From Brumimicrobium sp033722555 (GTDB taxonomy: Bacteria > Bacteroidota > Bacteroidia > Flavobacteriales_D > Crocinitomicaceae), in NCBI GenBank assembly GCA_033722555.1, contig JAWVYS010000005.1, positions 1 through 64,000 on the forward strand: 64,000 nt of DNA, in the 5' to 3' direction. This document shows, piece by piece, positions 46,182 through 54,934 of the stretch. A program made the position numbers and the translations under genes. Every line of letters begins with the position of its first letter. Positions within the stretch are counted from its first letter, which is position 1. Below the pieces are notes generated by a model. That model worked only from the letters and a program-made list of their open reading frames with translations. It made no database searches and had not been told where the DNA came from.

Positions 46182-46920
46182 GGTATACATCATGTTTTTT
46201 TCTGAGATCACTTAGTCCGAGCAGGTCATAACTCACGTGAAGTTCTATCTGAGCAATATCTGCACGTATTCTGAGTTTACTGAGTCTGGTTCGTGACATA
46301 AAACGCATGGATACCTGAACCTTTCCAAAACTTTTTCCGACACCAAAGAAATTTTGTCGGTAAAAACCTTCGTTGTAAAGAATGTTTTTAAAATGACCGT
46401 CCCCGTGATCTGTCCCACCCTTGTATATCGGGCCGTCAGAAAAGAGATACGGTGCGCCGGCATGCTGGAAATCGAAATTTTTCCCGTAGGTCAACACGGT
46501 CCCTACACTTAAAAACATACTGTTATTCTTTTTGAAGAGTTGATAAGAGTAAAATATGGGCAGTCGGAAGGCCTTCATTCCAACTACTCTTTCGGAATAG
46601 GATTCCCCTTGAAACCTGAAAACAGATCGCCGCATGAAGTATTGCGGTTCCAGACTGAGGGTAGATTTTCTGAAATTGTAGCAGATCATAGTACCCAGGG
46701 AATAACCGTTAAATATGTGAGACCTGTTGATGACACCCTGACCCTCGACATTTTCGTAATAGGTGAAATCAGCATTTTCAGGCGTATAAACGGAATCCAA
46801 AAATTTGGTAGACTGCAGAATTTGAACGGCACCCGAAACTTTCAATCTGAGATCCTGATTTTGCGCATTTCCTGAAAGATAAAACAACAGGAAAAGAATG
46901 ATTGCACTTGTGTTTTTCAT
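46174..46920 (-). CDS. Probable outer-membrane beta-barrel protein, 248 aa
   Basis: A signal peptide (KNTSAIILFLLFYLSGNAQ) precedes about 230 residues of alternating aromatic and polar strands (GYSLGTMICYNFRKSTLSLE, FRLPIFYSYQLFK), typical of small PorT-like barrels. The ATGA overlap with the upstream gene and 8-bp overlap with the caspase gene mark a tight operon. Function unknown; it may be the outer-membrane partner of the caspase. Confidence 0.65.
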   Translation of the reverse strand: MKNTSAIILFLLFYLSGNAQNQDLRLKVSGAVQILQSTKFLDSVYTPENADFTYYENVEGQGVINRSHIFNGYSLGTMICYNFRKSTLSLEPQYFMRRSVFRFQGESYSERVVGMKAFRLPIFYSYQLFKKNNSMFLSVGTVLTYGKNFDFQHAGAPYLFSDGPIYKGGTDHGDGHFKNILYNEGFYRQNFFGVGKSFGKVQVSMRFMSRTRLSKLRIRADIAQIELHVSYDLLGLSDLRKKHDVYHE

Positions 46921-47576
46921 TTCCTGTAAAAATAATATCTGACCCCGCCCATGTATCCAAGGATGATAGGGGTTTTATTAAATAAGTTATTGGTGAGTGC
47001 ATAGGTTCCCGAAATATGAAGGTACATAGGGATTCGACCAAATCTGAACCGGATAAACTCTATCATTAAGCTCATGTTTACCCTGCTTTCATCGAAATCG
47101 GATAATTTTTTTTTGTAATGGTATCCGAGTCCGTATTCAGAAAGGAAATAAAAACTGAATAACCTGCCTTTCAGAGCGAGAAAAGGGCGAAAGACGGTCC
47201 CCATTACATAGTGCTCATTGCCCTTGACCAATGAGAAGTGGAGTCCGAACGAATTCATTTCTGTACGTCTCCGATCATTCAGTGCGAGAAGCAGCTTTCT
47301 ATCCTTCAGAAACAGAAAATTATATCCCAGGTGAAGGGCCTGGTTGGCAACAAAATTCTGATCCGGGGTGGTTTGAACATTCATTAAGCCCAGAGAAAGT
47401 GAATGCTTTCCTCGTGTATAAGGAGTCAGAAAAGATTGATCGTATTTCTCCTCTTCAAACGATATTGCTGTGCCTTCTAGGGGCTGGGCACCCAAAAAAG
47501 CTTGAAACATAGCAAAAACCAGAAATAGTGAACTTTTCAAAGCATCATACGATGTCAAAATCCTAAAATGTACCAC
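46917..47576 (-). CDS. Probable outer-membrane protein, 219 aa
   Basis: The N-terminal hydrophobic segment SSLFLVFAMFQAFLGAQ acts as signal peptide. The mature part has barrel-like strands (HSLSLGLMNV, YFLSEYGLGYHYKKK) and ends GYMGGVRYYFYRK with an aromatic C-terminus. The open frame begins with GTG at 47576; a TTG at 47540 would give MKSSLFLVFAM and a more usual signal, so the start is uncertain. It is the first gene of the caspase operon. Confidence 0.6.
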   Translation of the reverse strand: MVHFRILTSYDALKSSLFLVFAMFQAFLGAQPLEGTAISFEEEKYDQSFLTPYTRGKHSLSLGLMNVQTTPDQNFVANQALHLGYNFLFLKDRKLLLALNDRRRTEMNSFGLHFSLVKGNEHYVMGTVFRPFLALKGRLFSFYFLSEYGLGYHYKKKLSDFDESRVNMSLMIEFIRFRFGRIPMYLHISGTYALTNNLFNKTPIILGYMGGVRYYFYRK

Positions 47577-47736
47577 TCGATCGCAAAATTTTCAGCAAAT
47601 TATAGCTTTCTCCGAAAAAAACCGAATTATATGCTAAAATATTCAGTGTAAGGAGAGAATCTTGGAATTCTTATTAGAATTACATGTATAAATCCGAAAT
47701 GTGATTTAAGTTACCGAAATCGATTTTAAATAGGAT

Positions 47737-47744
47737 TAGCTTTG
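47737..47744 (+). promoter_or_regulatory. -7 promoter element (TAGCTTTG) for the rhodanese pair
   Basis: TAGCTTTG lies 25 bp before the ATG at 47770. Confidence 0.45.
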
Positions 47745-47769
47745 TATTGAACTTAAAAGAGATTAGAAT

Positions 47770-48033
47770 ATGTCGAACAAGAAAAAAATCATTGACGTTA
47801 GAACAATTCAGGAATTTCAGGGCGGAAATATAGCCGACAGCTTAAACATCCCTCTGAATGAGGTTCCCAACCGTATTGAAGAAATCCGTAGAATGCAACC
47901 CGTTATTTTATGCTGTGCATCAGGTGGACGAAGCGGTCAGGCAGCCGAATTCCTGAAAGGGCATGGTATTGAATGCGAAAATGGCGGAGGCTGGATGGAA
48001 TTGAATTACAAACTGAATATGCAAAATCACTAA
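47770..48033 (+). CDS. Single-domain rhodanese, 87 aa
   Basis: A compact rhodanese starting with IIDVRTIQEFQGGNI and with active-site loop CCASGGRS (second Cys as sulfur carrier). Short single-domain rhodaneses move sulfane sulfur among cytoplasmic partners. It lacks a signal peptide. A second rhodanese gene starts 2 bp after its stop, so both are one transcript. Confidence 0.88.
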   Translation: MSNKKKIIDVRTIQEFQGGNIADSLNIPLNEVPNRIEEIRRMQPVILCCASGGRSGQAAEFLKGHGIECENGGGWMELNYKLNMQNH

Positions 48034-48035
48034 TC

Positions 48036-48341
48036 ATGGGATTGTTTCAAAAGTTATTTAAGGGGCGAACTGTACCGTCCTACAGTCAGTTGAAGGAAGA
48101 GGGAGCTCAGATCATTGACGTGCGAACCAGAGAAGAGTTCAGACAAGGACATATTAAGGGTTCAATAAATCTTCCCCTTGACGAACTGAATGGAAAAATT
48201 AATCAGCTCAATAAAGAAAAAGCAGTTATTACTTGTTGTGCTTCAGGCATGAGAAGCGGTGCGGCGAAGAGAATTCTCAAAGCAAAAGGCTTTAATGTAT
48301 ATAACGGGGGTGGCTGGCGTTCCCTGAATGATAAAATTTAA
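48036..48341 (+). CDS. Single-domain rhodanese, 101 aa
   Basis: A rhodanese with IIDVRTREEFRQGHIKGSIN and active-site loop CCASGMRSGAA. It resembles the preceding gene strongly (both end GGGW plus a short tail), so they look like an old tandem duplication. The ATG at 48036 starts MGLFQKLFKG, an amphipathic N-terminus not present in the first copy. The partner protein is unknown. Confidence 0.88.
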   Translation: MGLFQKLFKGRTVPSYSQLKEEGAQIIDVRTREEFRQGHIKGSINLPLDELNGKINQLNKEKAVITCCASGMRSGAAKRILKAKGFNVYNGGGWRSLNDKI

Positions 48342-48350
48342 CGGATTTAA

Positions 48351-48382
48351 TTTGATTTGAAATTGGAATTCATTTAAATTTG
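48351..48382 (+). promoter_or_regulatory. Full Bacteroidota promoter (TTTG-N20-TAAATTTG) for a small RNA
   Basis: TTTG at 48351-48354 and TAAATTTG at 48375-48382 match the -33 and -7 boxes with 20-bp spacing, the best pair in the window. No protein gene follows within 200 bp, so the transcript is probably the RNA described next. Confidence 0.65.
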
Positions 48383-48387
48383 CCCCA

Positions 48388-48490
48388 CACAATAGCGCAA
48401 GCATGTTATCAATTTTTTCTATTGTCCAAAGTACGAAAGACTGATAACATGAAAGAAGAGACTCACTCCCACGGACTGAGTCTTTTTTTT
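48388..48490 (+). ncRNA. Candidate structured small RNA with possible pseudoknot, about 100 nt
   Basis: Two stems interleave: ACAATAG (48389-48395) with CTATTGT (48419-48425), and CATGTTATCA (48402-48411) with TGATAACATG (48442-48451). Because the second half of stem 1 lies in the loop of stem 2, they form an H-type pseudoknot or two alternative folds. A terminator hairpin ends the unit. I cannot assign a known RNA family; it shows no SRP or tmRNA signature. It lies between the rhodaneses and pdxA. Confidence 0.55.
48456..48490 (+). terminator. Rho-independent terminator of the small RNA
   Basis: GACTCA and TGAGTC pair around CTCCCACGGAC, extended by A/T pairs and followed by T8. Confidence 0.75.
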
Positions 48491-48546
48491 TAGTCCCCAA
48501 TCACCAAGTTTCAACGTCTTCCGAACATGCATCCGTAAACTATTGT

Positions 48547-48554
48547 TATTTTTG
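48547..48554 (+). promoter_or_regulatory. -7 promoter element (TATTTTTG) for pdxA
   Basis: TATTTTTG lies 47 bp before the pdxA ATG, after the small-RNA terminator. Confidence 0.4.
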
Positions 48555-48601
48555 TGTTACCGGAAAAGGTTTAATTTCCTTAGCCGAAAACACGTAAGAA
48601 A

Positions 48602-49705
48602 ATGGATAAGAAAATACAGAAAGAAAACTTTAAATCAAATCGCGACCCCATACGTGTAGGAATTACAACCGGTGATGTAAATGGCATTGGTCCGGAAATA
48701 ATTATTAAAGCCCTGCGGGACAGTCAAATTCTGGTTGAATGCACTCCAATCATTTATGGTTCTACGAAAACGATGTCATACCACAAGAAGGCGATCAACG
48801 ATGAGCTGTTCACTTACCATCGTGTTGAAGATGCATCAGCGGCCCAGCACAGGAAGGTGAATATTGTGGCATGTTGGAATGAAATAGTAGATATGAAACT
48901 GGGCGAAGCCAATGAGACTGGCGGTAAATATGCTTTTCAGTCTCTTGAAAGAGCTACCCAGGATCTTGCTTCCGGAAAAATTGATGTCCTCGTTACTGCG
49001 CCAATTTCCAAGGAAACTATTCAGAAAGCCGGATTTGAGTTTCCGGGTCATACCGAATACCTGGCCGACCTTTCCGGTATGAAAGAAGCATTAATGATGA
49101 TGGTTGCGGATGAACTGCGGGTTGCATTGGTAACTTCTCATATTTCCTTAAAGGAGGTTCCGTCAGCCATTACCAAGGAGAAAATTGATGCTAAATTTCG
49201 ACAGTTTGAGGCTAGTTTAAAAAAAGATTTTGGTATAATCCGGCCTAGAATTGCGGTCCTTGGACTCAATCCTCACGCCGGTGAAAAAGGAAAGATGGGT
49301 TCGGAAGAGGCCGATGTTATAAACCCTGTAATTCAGTCCTTGAAAAATGAGGGATTGTTGGCGTTTGGACCGTATCCTTCGGATGGTTTTTTTGGCAGTA
49401 GACAGTACACTTCATTCGATGGTGTTCTGGCCATGTATCATGATCAGGGATTAACAGGATTTAAATCGCTCGCTTTTAACGATGGAGTTAATTTCACAGC
49501 CGGGCTTCCAATCGTAAGAACTTCGCCCGATCACGGGACGGCTTTCGATATTGCAGGAAAGGGCATTGCTGACGAACAATCGATGAGAAGCGCTATTTAC
49601 CTTGCAATGGACGTGTATCGTACACGTAATTTTATTAAAGAAATCAATGAAGATCCTCTCCCGGTAAGTAAGGAAGGGGATAAGAAACATCTGAAAAGAA
49701 ATTAA
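48602..49705 (+). CDS. pdxA: 4-hydroxythreonine-4-phosphate dehydrogenase
   Basis: A 367-residue NAD-dependent enzyme of vitamin B6 synthesis by the DXP-dependent pathway. It starts, after a 16-residue charged extension, with RVGITTGDVNGIGPE. The metal ligands are the His of PGHTEYLA (about 149), MYHDQG (about 279) and SPDHGTAFD (about 310). The length is about 30 residues above the usual because of the N- and C-terminal extensions. The M42 peptidase gene starts 2 bp after its stop. Confidence 0.95.
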   Translation: MDKKIQKENFKSNRDPIRVGITTGDVNGIGPEIIIKALRDSQILVECTPIIYGSTKTMSYHKKAINDELFTYHRVEDASAAQHRKVNIVACWNEIVDMKLGEANETGGKYAFQSLERATQDLASGKIDVLVTAPISKETIQKAGFEFPGHTEYLADLSGMKEALMMMVADELRVALVTSHISLKEVPSAITKEKIDAKFRQFEASLKKDFGIIRPRIAVLGLNPHAGEKGKMGSEEADVINPVIQSLKNEGLLAFGPYPSDGFFGSRQYTSFDGVLAMYHDQGLTGFKSLAFNDGVNFTAGLPIVRTSPDHGTAFDIAGKGIADEQSMRSAIYLAMDVYRTRNFIKEINEDPLPVSKEGDKKHLKRN

Positions 49706-49707
49706 AT

Positions 49708-50760
49708 ATGTCGCTGGACTTAGAATTGCTTGAAAAGATTTGCCAAACTCCTGGTGCTCCGGGGTATGAACAAAAGATCAGAAATGTTATTCTCGGGGAG
49801 ATCCGTGATCTGGTCGATGAGGTCGAACTTGACAACATGGGTAATATTTATGCCATAAAGCGAGGAAAAAGCGATAAGAAAATAATGATCGGCGCTCATA
49901 TGGATGAAATCGGGTTCATTGTTACGCATATCGATGATAAAGGATTTATACGGTTCCATACTTTGGGAGGCTTTGACCCTAAAACACTAACCGCACAGCG
50001 TGTGATTATTCACGGTAAGGAGGATGTGATGGGTGTAATGGCAGCTAAACCCATTCACGTAATGACGCAGGAAGAGCGTAACAAAAACCCTAAAACCACT
50101 GACTTTTTTATCGATACCGGTCGACCCAAAGAAGAAGTGGAAAGTCTCATTAAAATAGGGGATCCTATCACCCGAGAACGCTCCTTTGTGGTAATGGGCG
50201 AATGTGTCAATAGTAAATCTCTAGATAACAGGCTGGCTGTTTATATTCTGATAGAAACGCTTAAAAATCTGAAAAATAAAGAAGTCCCTTACAATGTTTA
50301 TGGGGTGTTTACGGTACAGGAAGAAGTTGGTATTCGAGGAGCAAATGTTTCTTCGCTGAAAATAAAGCCTGATTTCGGCTTTGGTCTGGATACAACCATT
50401 GCGTATGATCTGCCCGGAGCTTCTCCACATGAGAAAATAACCTCACTCGGTGAAGGCACAGCAATTAAGATCATGGACGGTTCGACGATTTGTGATTACA
50501 GGATGGTAGAATTTATGAAACAGGTTGCAAACCGACATAAAATAAAATGGCAACCGGAGATACTGACTGCAGGAGGAACAGATACTGCCGGGATTCAACG
50601 AATGACAGAAGGAGGATCAATTGCAGGAGCTATTTCAATACCTACGCGCCATTTGCACCAAGTTATTGAGATGGCTCATAAAAACGATATAGCGTTAAGT
50701 ATTGAACTCTTGACCAAATGTGTAGAGGAAATTGATCAGAACGACTGGAGTTTTCTTTGA
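49708..50760 (+). CDS. M42 family metallopeptidase (glutamyl/leucyl aminopeptidase type)
   Basis: A 350-residue cytoplasmic dinuclear zinc aminopeptidase. Metal and catalytic residues: H and D in GAHMDEIGFI (about 63), D in SLDNRLAVY (about 173), EE in VQEEVGIRGA (about 205), D in GLDTTIA (about 229) and H in PTRHLHQVIE (about 317). It degrades peptides. It starts 2 bp after pdxA on the same strand, so they are likely cotranscribed, though functionally unrelated as far as known. Confidence 0.93.
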   Translation: MSLDLELLEKICQTPGAPGYEQKIRNVILGEIRDLVDEVELDNMGNIYAIKRGKSDKKIMIGAHMDEIGFIVTHIDDKGFIRFHTLGGFDPKTLTAQRVIIHGKEDVMGVMAAKPIHVMTQEERNKNPKTTDFFIDTGRPKEEVESLIKIGDPITRERSFVVMGECVNSKSLDNRLAVYILIETLKNLKNKEVPYNVYGVFTVQEEVGIRGANVSSLKIKPDFGFGLDTTIAYDLPGASPHEKITSLGEGTAIKIMDGSTICDYRMVEFMKQVANRHKIKWQPEILTAGGTDTAGIQRMTEGGSIAGAISIPTRHLHQVIEMAHKNDIALSIELLTKCVEEIDQNDWSFL

Positions 50761-50787
50761 AACTAGTAGGGTGGTTTCCTGACATAA

Positions 50788-51738
50788 TTATCCCCAAAGT
50801 GCCTTTTGAGAATATTCCTCTCCGCCTTCTTCCCAGAAAGAGCCGTCGATGAAGCGGAATTCATAGTCAATTTGGTTTATTTTATCCATGTCGGCCTGCT
50901 CCAGTTTCAAGGAAGCTGATGCAAAATTTTCTTTGATTCTTTTTGAATTGGTTGACTTCGGAATCGTTGCAACGCCTCTGTGCAATTGCCAACTGATCAA
51001 AATTTGAGCTGTCGTAGCATCGTGTTTTTCAGCGATTGCTTTTATCGTTTCATTTTCGAGCAAAGCAGGCTCATTGTCTTGTTTCATTTGTTCCGAACGG
51101 TCTGCTGATCCGAGAGGAGAATAAGCCGTTAAATGAATATCTCGGTCTTTACAGAATTCAACAAGGTCTTCCTGAGGGAGCATGGGATGCATTTCTACCT
51201 GATTCATCTCCGGAATAAAATCTGATTCTTCTAATAATTCCTGAATCTTTTCTTCTTTAAAATTCGAAACTCCGATGTGTCGAACAAGATCCTCATCTAT
51301 GGTTTTTTGCATTCCTCTCCATGTTTCAGATAAAGGAACTTCTTCTAGGGAAAGGAAGTCAGAAGATCCGCTTGGATCGGTTACACCATGCTCAAAAGCC
51401 ACCGGCCAGTGAACCAAATATAGATCAAGATAATCCAGTTTTAAATCTTTTAAAGTTTTTTTTAGGGCTGGAAGAACGTGTTCTTCCCTGTGAGAATCAT
51501 TCCACAATTTAGAGGTGATCCACATTTCCTCTCTTTTGACGAGTCCCGCATCAAAAGCATGTTGTAGCGCCAGGCCTATTTCCTCTTCATTACCGTAAAT
51601 TGGCGCACAATCAATGTGTCTGTAACCTGTTTTTATCGCTGTTAATATTGCTTCTTTTACCTCGCCGGGTCGAGACTTCCACGTTCCCAAGCCCAATGCA
51701 GGCATTTCGTCTCCGTTTTTGAATTTGAGTGTTTTCAT
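50788..51738 (-). CDS. Aldo/keto reductase
   Basis: A 316-residue NADPH-dependent TIM-barrel reductase. The catalytic set is visible: D and Y in HIDCAPIYGNEEEIG (about 40-46), K in ITSKLWND (about 77) and H in LYLVHWPV (about 110). The cofactor region IPKSTNSKRIKEN lies near 258. It reduces aldehydes or sugars; the substrate cannot be told. The ATG at 51738 gives the family N-terminus MKTLKFKNGDEMPALGLGTW; the in-frame ATG at 51768 would add ten residues not typical of the family. Confidence 0.92.
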   Translation of the reverse strand: MKTLKFKNGDEMPALGLGTWKSRPGEVKEAILTAIKTGYRHIDCAPIYGNEEEIGLALQHAFDAGLVKREEMWITSKLWNDSHREEHVLPALKKTLKDLKLDYLDLYLVHWPVAFEHGVTDPSGSSDFLSLEEVPLSETWRGMQKTIDEDLVRHIGVSNFKEEKIQELLEESDFIPEMNQVEMHPMLPQEDLVEFCKDRDIHLTAYSPLGSADRSEQMKQDNEPALLENETIKAIAEKHDATTAQILISWQLHRGVATIPKSTNSKRIKENFASASLKLEQADMDKINQIDYEFRFIDGSFWEEGGEEYSQKALWG

Positions 51739-51870
51739 GATATTGTTGTCGTTTAATAATTGTGTCATTATTAAGTTGCACTACTTATGGAACACGGTAA
51801 TATCTTTTTTGTTTTCTCGAAAAGAGCGTATGGATTTCAAAAAAATGGAGGTGGAACGGAAAGTAAGCGA

Positions 51871-53109
51871 TCAAACAGTTTTATCAGTCTTTAGAAGGTT
51901 TTGATATACACTCAAATATTTATTTACCCCTTTTTCAAGACTATATACTTCTATGGCTCCGTTGCGGAGGGAAGAAAGGTTATATTCATTTTTGTTTAAA
52001 ACAGTTTCTGAGTAACTTTCCTTATTCAGGGTCTTAATGATTTTGCCGGCATCATATTTTTTGACGATCGCATCTGTATCTCCGACGCCTGCATTGCAAA
52101 TTACTGGAATTCCCAACGCCATTAATTCTCCCTGTTTGGTTGGCGAAGAAGCCTTCTTGGAGAATGTAGGACGGATAAAGAAAATTGAAAAATCAAATAG
52201 CGATAAATGCAAAGGCACAGCACTGTGGGGGACACGTTTCACCACGATCTCTTCCTGAGGAATTCCCTTCAGTAATGCTTTTTGTTTAAGTACTGCCTCA
52301 GATTCCCCGGAAATAAATAGAAACCTTGGTTCGTTATATCTGATTCGGATTATTTTATAATAATCCAGCATCTCATCCAGCATGTACCAGGTTCCAATAG
52401 ATCCGACATAACCTAAAATGAAGTCAGAAGCAGTCAAATGAAGTTCTCTTTTGAGTTGCGTGACCTTTTCGGGATCTATTTTCTCCGGATCAAATTTTTC
52501 GGTGTCCACACAACAGGGAATAACCTCTATATAAGGAGGTTTTTGGCTAAATACCTTCCATGAAAGAATTTCCTTTTTACCATTTTCAGTCAGTGAGATA
52601 ACCGCATCTGCCGAAGCAAAAAATTCCGTTTCCTTTTTCTTAAAATAGTTATAAGCCCATTTGAACAGAGGATTCTTTAAATTCCAGATTTTTCCTTCAA
52701 CACGCTCATCCGCCCAGAATCCGCGCATGTCGAAAATGAACTTCAATCCGTACTTTTTTTGAAGTCTTCTCCCTGTTAAGGCAGGGATATCACTTCTGCA
52801 GTGAACTACATCAAAATGTTCTTTTTTTTGTAGCTGAATGGCCTTTGCGTTCATTTTTCTGAGGTCTTTGAGCGTAGAAAAAAGCGGGGGTTTTTTGGTA
52901 TAAGATAAGGGGTGCCAAATGATGCCGCACTCCTCACATCTTGAAGCGATATCGTCTTTGAGTGCTATAAAATTTTCCTTTTTCTCAAAACTTATAATAT
53001 GAAACTTAAGACCCTTTGAGGAAAGACCTTTCAGATAGGGTAAAATTTGTGACTGACCGAGAGGATCAGTTAATCCGTCGTAAGAAATATAAAGGACTTT
53101 ATGACTCAT
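51871..53109 (-). CDS. Glycosyltransferase family 4
   Basis: A 412-residue GT-B enzyme. The N-terminus (KVLYISYDGLTDPLGQSQIL) and the C-terminal SPTKQGELMALGIPVICNAG motif, in which the Glu binds the nucleotide, are typical of GT4. The middle holds FIFDMRGFWADERVEG. It probably acts in exopolysaccharide or LPS O-antigen synthesis, although no other polysaccharide gene lies nearby. The minus-strand upstream region has a near match to TAnnTTTG (TAACTTGC). Confidence 0.88.
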   Translation of the reverse strand: MSHKVLYISYDGLTDPLGQSQILPYLKGLSSKGLKFHIISFEKKENFIALKDDIASRCEECGIIWHPLSYTKKPPLFSTLKDLRKMNAKAIQLQKKEHFDVVHCRSDIPALTGRRLQKKYGLKFIFDMRGFWADERVEGKIWNLKNPLFKWAYNYFKKKETEFFASADAVISLTENGKKEILSWKVFSQKPPYIEVIPCCVDTEKFDPEKIDPEKVTQLKRELHLTASDFILGYVGSIGTWYMLDEMLDYYKIIRIRYNEPRFLFISGESEAVLKQKALLKGIPQEEIVVKRVPHSAVPLHLSLFDFSIFFIRPTFSKKASSPTKQGELMALGIPVICNAGVGDTDAIVKKYDAGKIIKTLNKESYSETVLNKNEYNLSSLRNGAIEVYSLEKGVNKYLSVYQNLLKTDKTV

Positions 53110-53242
53110 AGAAGTAATTCGGAATGCAAGTTAGCACAATTGCCCAAACTGGCTTTATTCCGATTTTTATTCTTTTAGGAAAATTTAGCATATTGAAAGA
53201 AACCGAGAGGTACTGGAATAATATTATTTACTAATATTGACC

Positions 53243-54295
53243 ATGGAAAAAACAACTGTTAAAAACGAGTTATTGGCCATTAGGAAATTGTTGCTAATAA
53301 TCATTGTGCCCTTTATTTTGTACTTATTGAATGTACTGTCAATCATTTTCATTCCATTTGTATTTGCCCTTTTCGGAGCACTGGTTTTTATGCCCCTCAT
53401 GCGTTGGTTCGCACGGAAAAAGATACCGAATATAGTCGGCCTGATCACTGTGATTTTGATCATTGGAATCGTTGGTAAGGGCGCCTATGAGGTTGTTCAG
53501 CTTTCAGGAAAGGAAATCGCCAATGCGAATGAAGACTTCTATGAGAAATTTGACAACAAGCTAAATGACATTATAGCTCCGGTCACCAAATTAATGAGTA
53601 TAGAGCCCACTGAGGGACAAACAGACTTGCAAGCTCTTTTGGAAGATGAACATGTCAGTGCAAATCTCTTTGGCAATGTTGGTACCGGACTCAATTTCGC
53701 GAGGAAATTTGTGAGCATGTTGTTGATGACGGTATTTTTTATGGTTCTGTTACTTGCAGGTTCCATGAATATTCAAAAGGTAATGGAGTTGCTCATTTTC
53801 AAAAGAAAATATTCTTCGATCAAAACTTTTCGACAGATCGAGAAGGATATTTTTAAATTCATTGTTGTGAAGTTTTTCCTCAGTTTATTTACCGGAATAG
53901 GCTTCAGTATAGCCTGTTATTTCTTCGATGTAAGTTTCCCCATATTCTGGGGCTTATTTGCCTTCCTGATCAATTTTATTCAGATGGTTGGATCGGTGAT
54001 TTCAGTCGTAGTTTTGGCTGCCTTTGCCCTTGTAGAACTTGATCAGACAGGAACACTCTTGTTTTTTATCGTGATTCTAACAGGTGTACAGGTGCTTTTT
54101 GGAGGAATTTTAGAACCGATTTTAATGGGTAAATCTTTTCAAATCAATACGGTTACCGTATTGCTGATGCTGGCATTATGGGGCTTTATCTGGGGTATTC
54201 CGGGCTTAATTCTTTCCATCCCGATTACTGCTTTGGTAAAAAAGATCATGGAACAGTTCCCGGGGTCGCGGGTTTATGCGAAAATTATGTCTTAG
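53243..54295 (+). CDS. AI-2E family transporter
   Basis: A 350-residue inner-membrane protein with about seven to eight helices in the AI-2E (formerly UPF0118/PerM) pattern: two N-terminal helices, a soluble segment (about 75-145), then the C-terminal set with GGILEPILMGKSFQINTVTV, the family hallmark. The substrate is unclear; members are reported as Na+/H+ antiporters or exporters. I chose the ATG at 53243; a TTG at 53237 is possible. A shared terminator follows. Confidence 0.9.
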   Translation: MEKTTVKNELLAIRKLLLIIIVPFILYLLNVLSIIFIPFVFALFGALVFMPLMRWFARKKIPNIVGLITVILIIGIVGKGAYEVVQLSGKEIANANEDFYEKFDNKLNDIIAPVTKLMSIEPTEGQTDLQALLEDEHVSANLFGNVGTGLNFARKFVSMLLMTVFFMVLLLAGSMNIQKVMELLIFKRKYSSIKTFRQIEKDIFKFIVVKFFLSLFTGIGFSIACYFFDVSFPIFWGLFAFLINFIQMVGSVISVVVLAAFALVELDQTGTLLFFIVILTGVQVLFGGILEPILMGKSFQINTVTVLLMLALWGFIWGIPGLILSIPITALVKKIMEQFPGSRVYAKIMS

Positions 54296-54315
54296 GTTTG
54301 AACCGAATTAAATAA

Positions 54316-54353
54316 AAAAAAGCCAGTCTCACCATGAGCCGGCTTTTTTATTT
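54316..54353. terminator. Bidirectional rho-independent terminator
   Basis: AAAAAAGCC and GGCTTTTTT form the outer stem, CTCA and TGAG the inner one. A and T runs on both sides allow use by the AI-2E gene and the convergent lipoprotein. Confidence 0.8.
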
Positions 54354-54375
54354 TGTCATTATTATTCAATTCATA

Positions 54376-54840
54376 TTACTGAATTGAATAATCACCTTTT
54401 CCTACAAAGTCTGTAAGTGTTACAGTGAGAGTCCATGTTCCTGGAGTTCCAGCTGCACTTGTACCTGCAGCATCCTGTGCTCCTGAACCGGCAGTTAATG
54501 TTTTATTAATTACGACACTTCCGTTAGCATCTTTAACCGTCAGGTTAAAACTTCCGGTACTTGCATCCTGCGCCATATCCCACCCCAAGGTTGAATTGTT
54601 CTGCGTGAATGTAGTCGATTGGGATGCTGTTCCACCCCCCCCGACAACGTCTCCGGATTTTCCCGAATTGGTCGTATTCATATTTATTTTAGGGTAGGTA
54701 CAACTACCATCATCTTTCTTTGCTTCTTCACTGTAATTATTTGCTTTCGGATCTGTACAACCTTCTTTTTTGCAGCTTGTAAAACCTAATGCTATAATTC
54801 CTACGATTAAAGCGGCTGTTAACATTTTCATCTTTTTCAT
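54376..54840 (-). CDS. Small lipoprotein with a CTDP calcium-type motif, 154 aa
   Basis: A lipoprotein signal (MLTAALIVGIIALGFTSC) with the lipobox Cys at 23 is followed by GCTDPKANNYSEEAKKDDGSC, a motif found in Bacteroidota surface proteins that resembles thrombospondin type 3/calcium-binding repeats. The rest is a single beta-rich domain ending LTVTLTDFVGKGDYSIQ, perhaps with an Ig-like fold. It probably sits in the outer membrane. Function unknown. Confidence 0.7.
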   Translation of the reverse strand: MKKMKMLTAALIVGIIALGFTSCKKEGCTDPKANNYSEEAKKDDGSCTYPKINMNTTNSGKSGDVVGGGGTASQSTTFTQNNSTLGWDMAQDASTGSFNLTVKDANGSVVINKTLTAGSGAQDAAGTSAAGTPGTWTLTVTLTDFVGKGDYSIQ

Positions 54841-54934
54841 CTTTTTTTGATTTTTAATTCAGTAATGTTTATTTACTCTTTACATATGATGAACCAAACA
54901 CTAATATGGTTGGAAAATCAGTTGGTTCTTTCTT

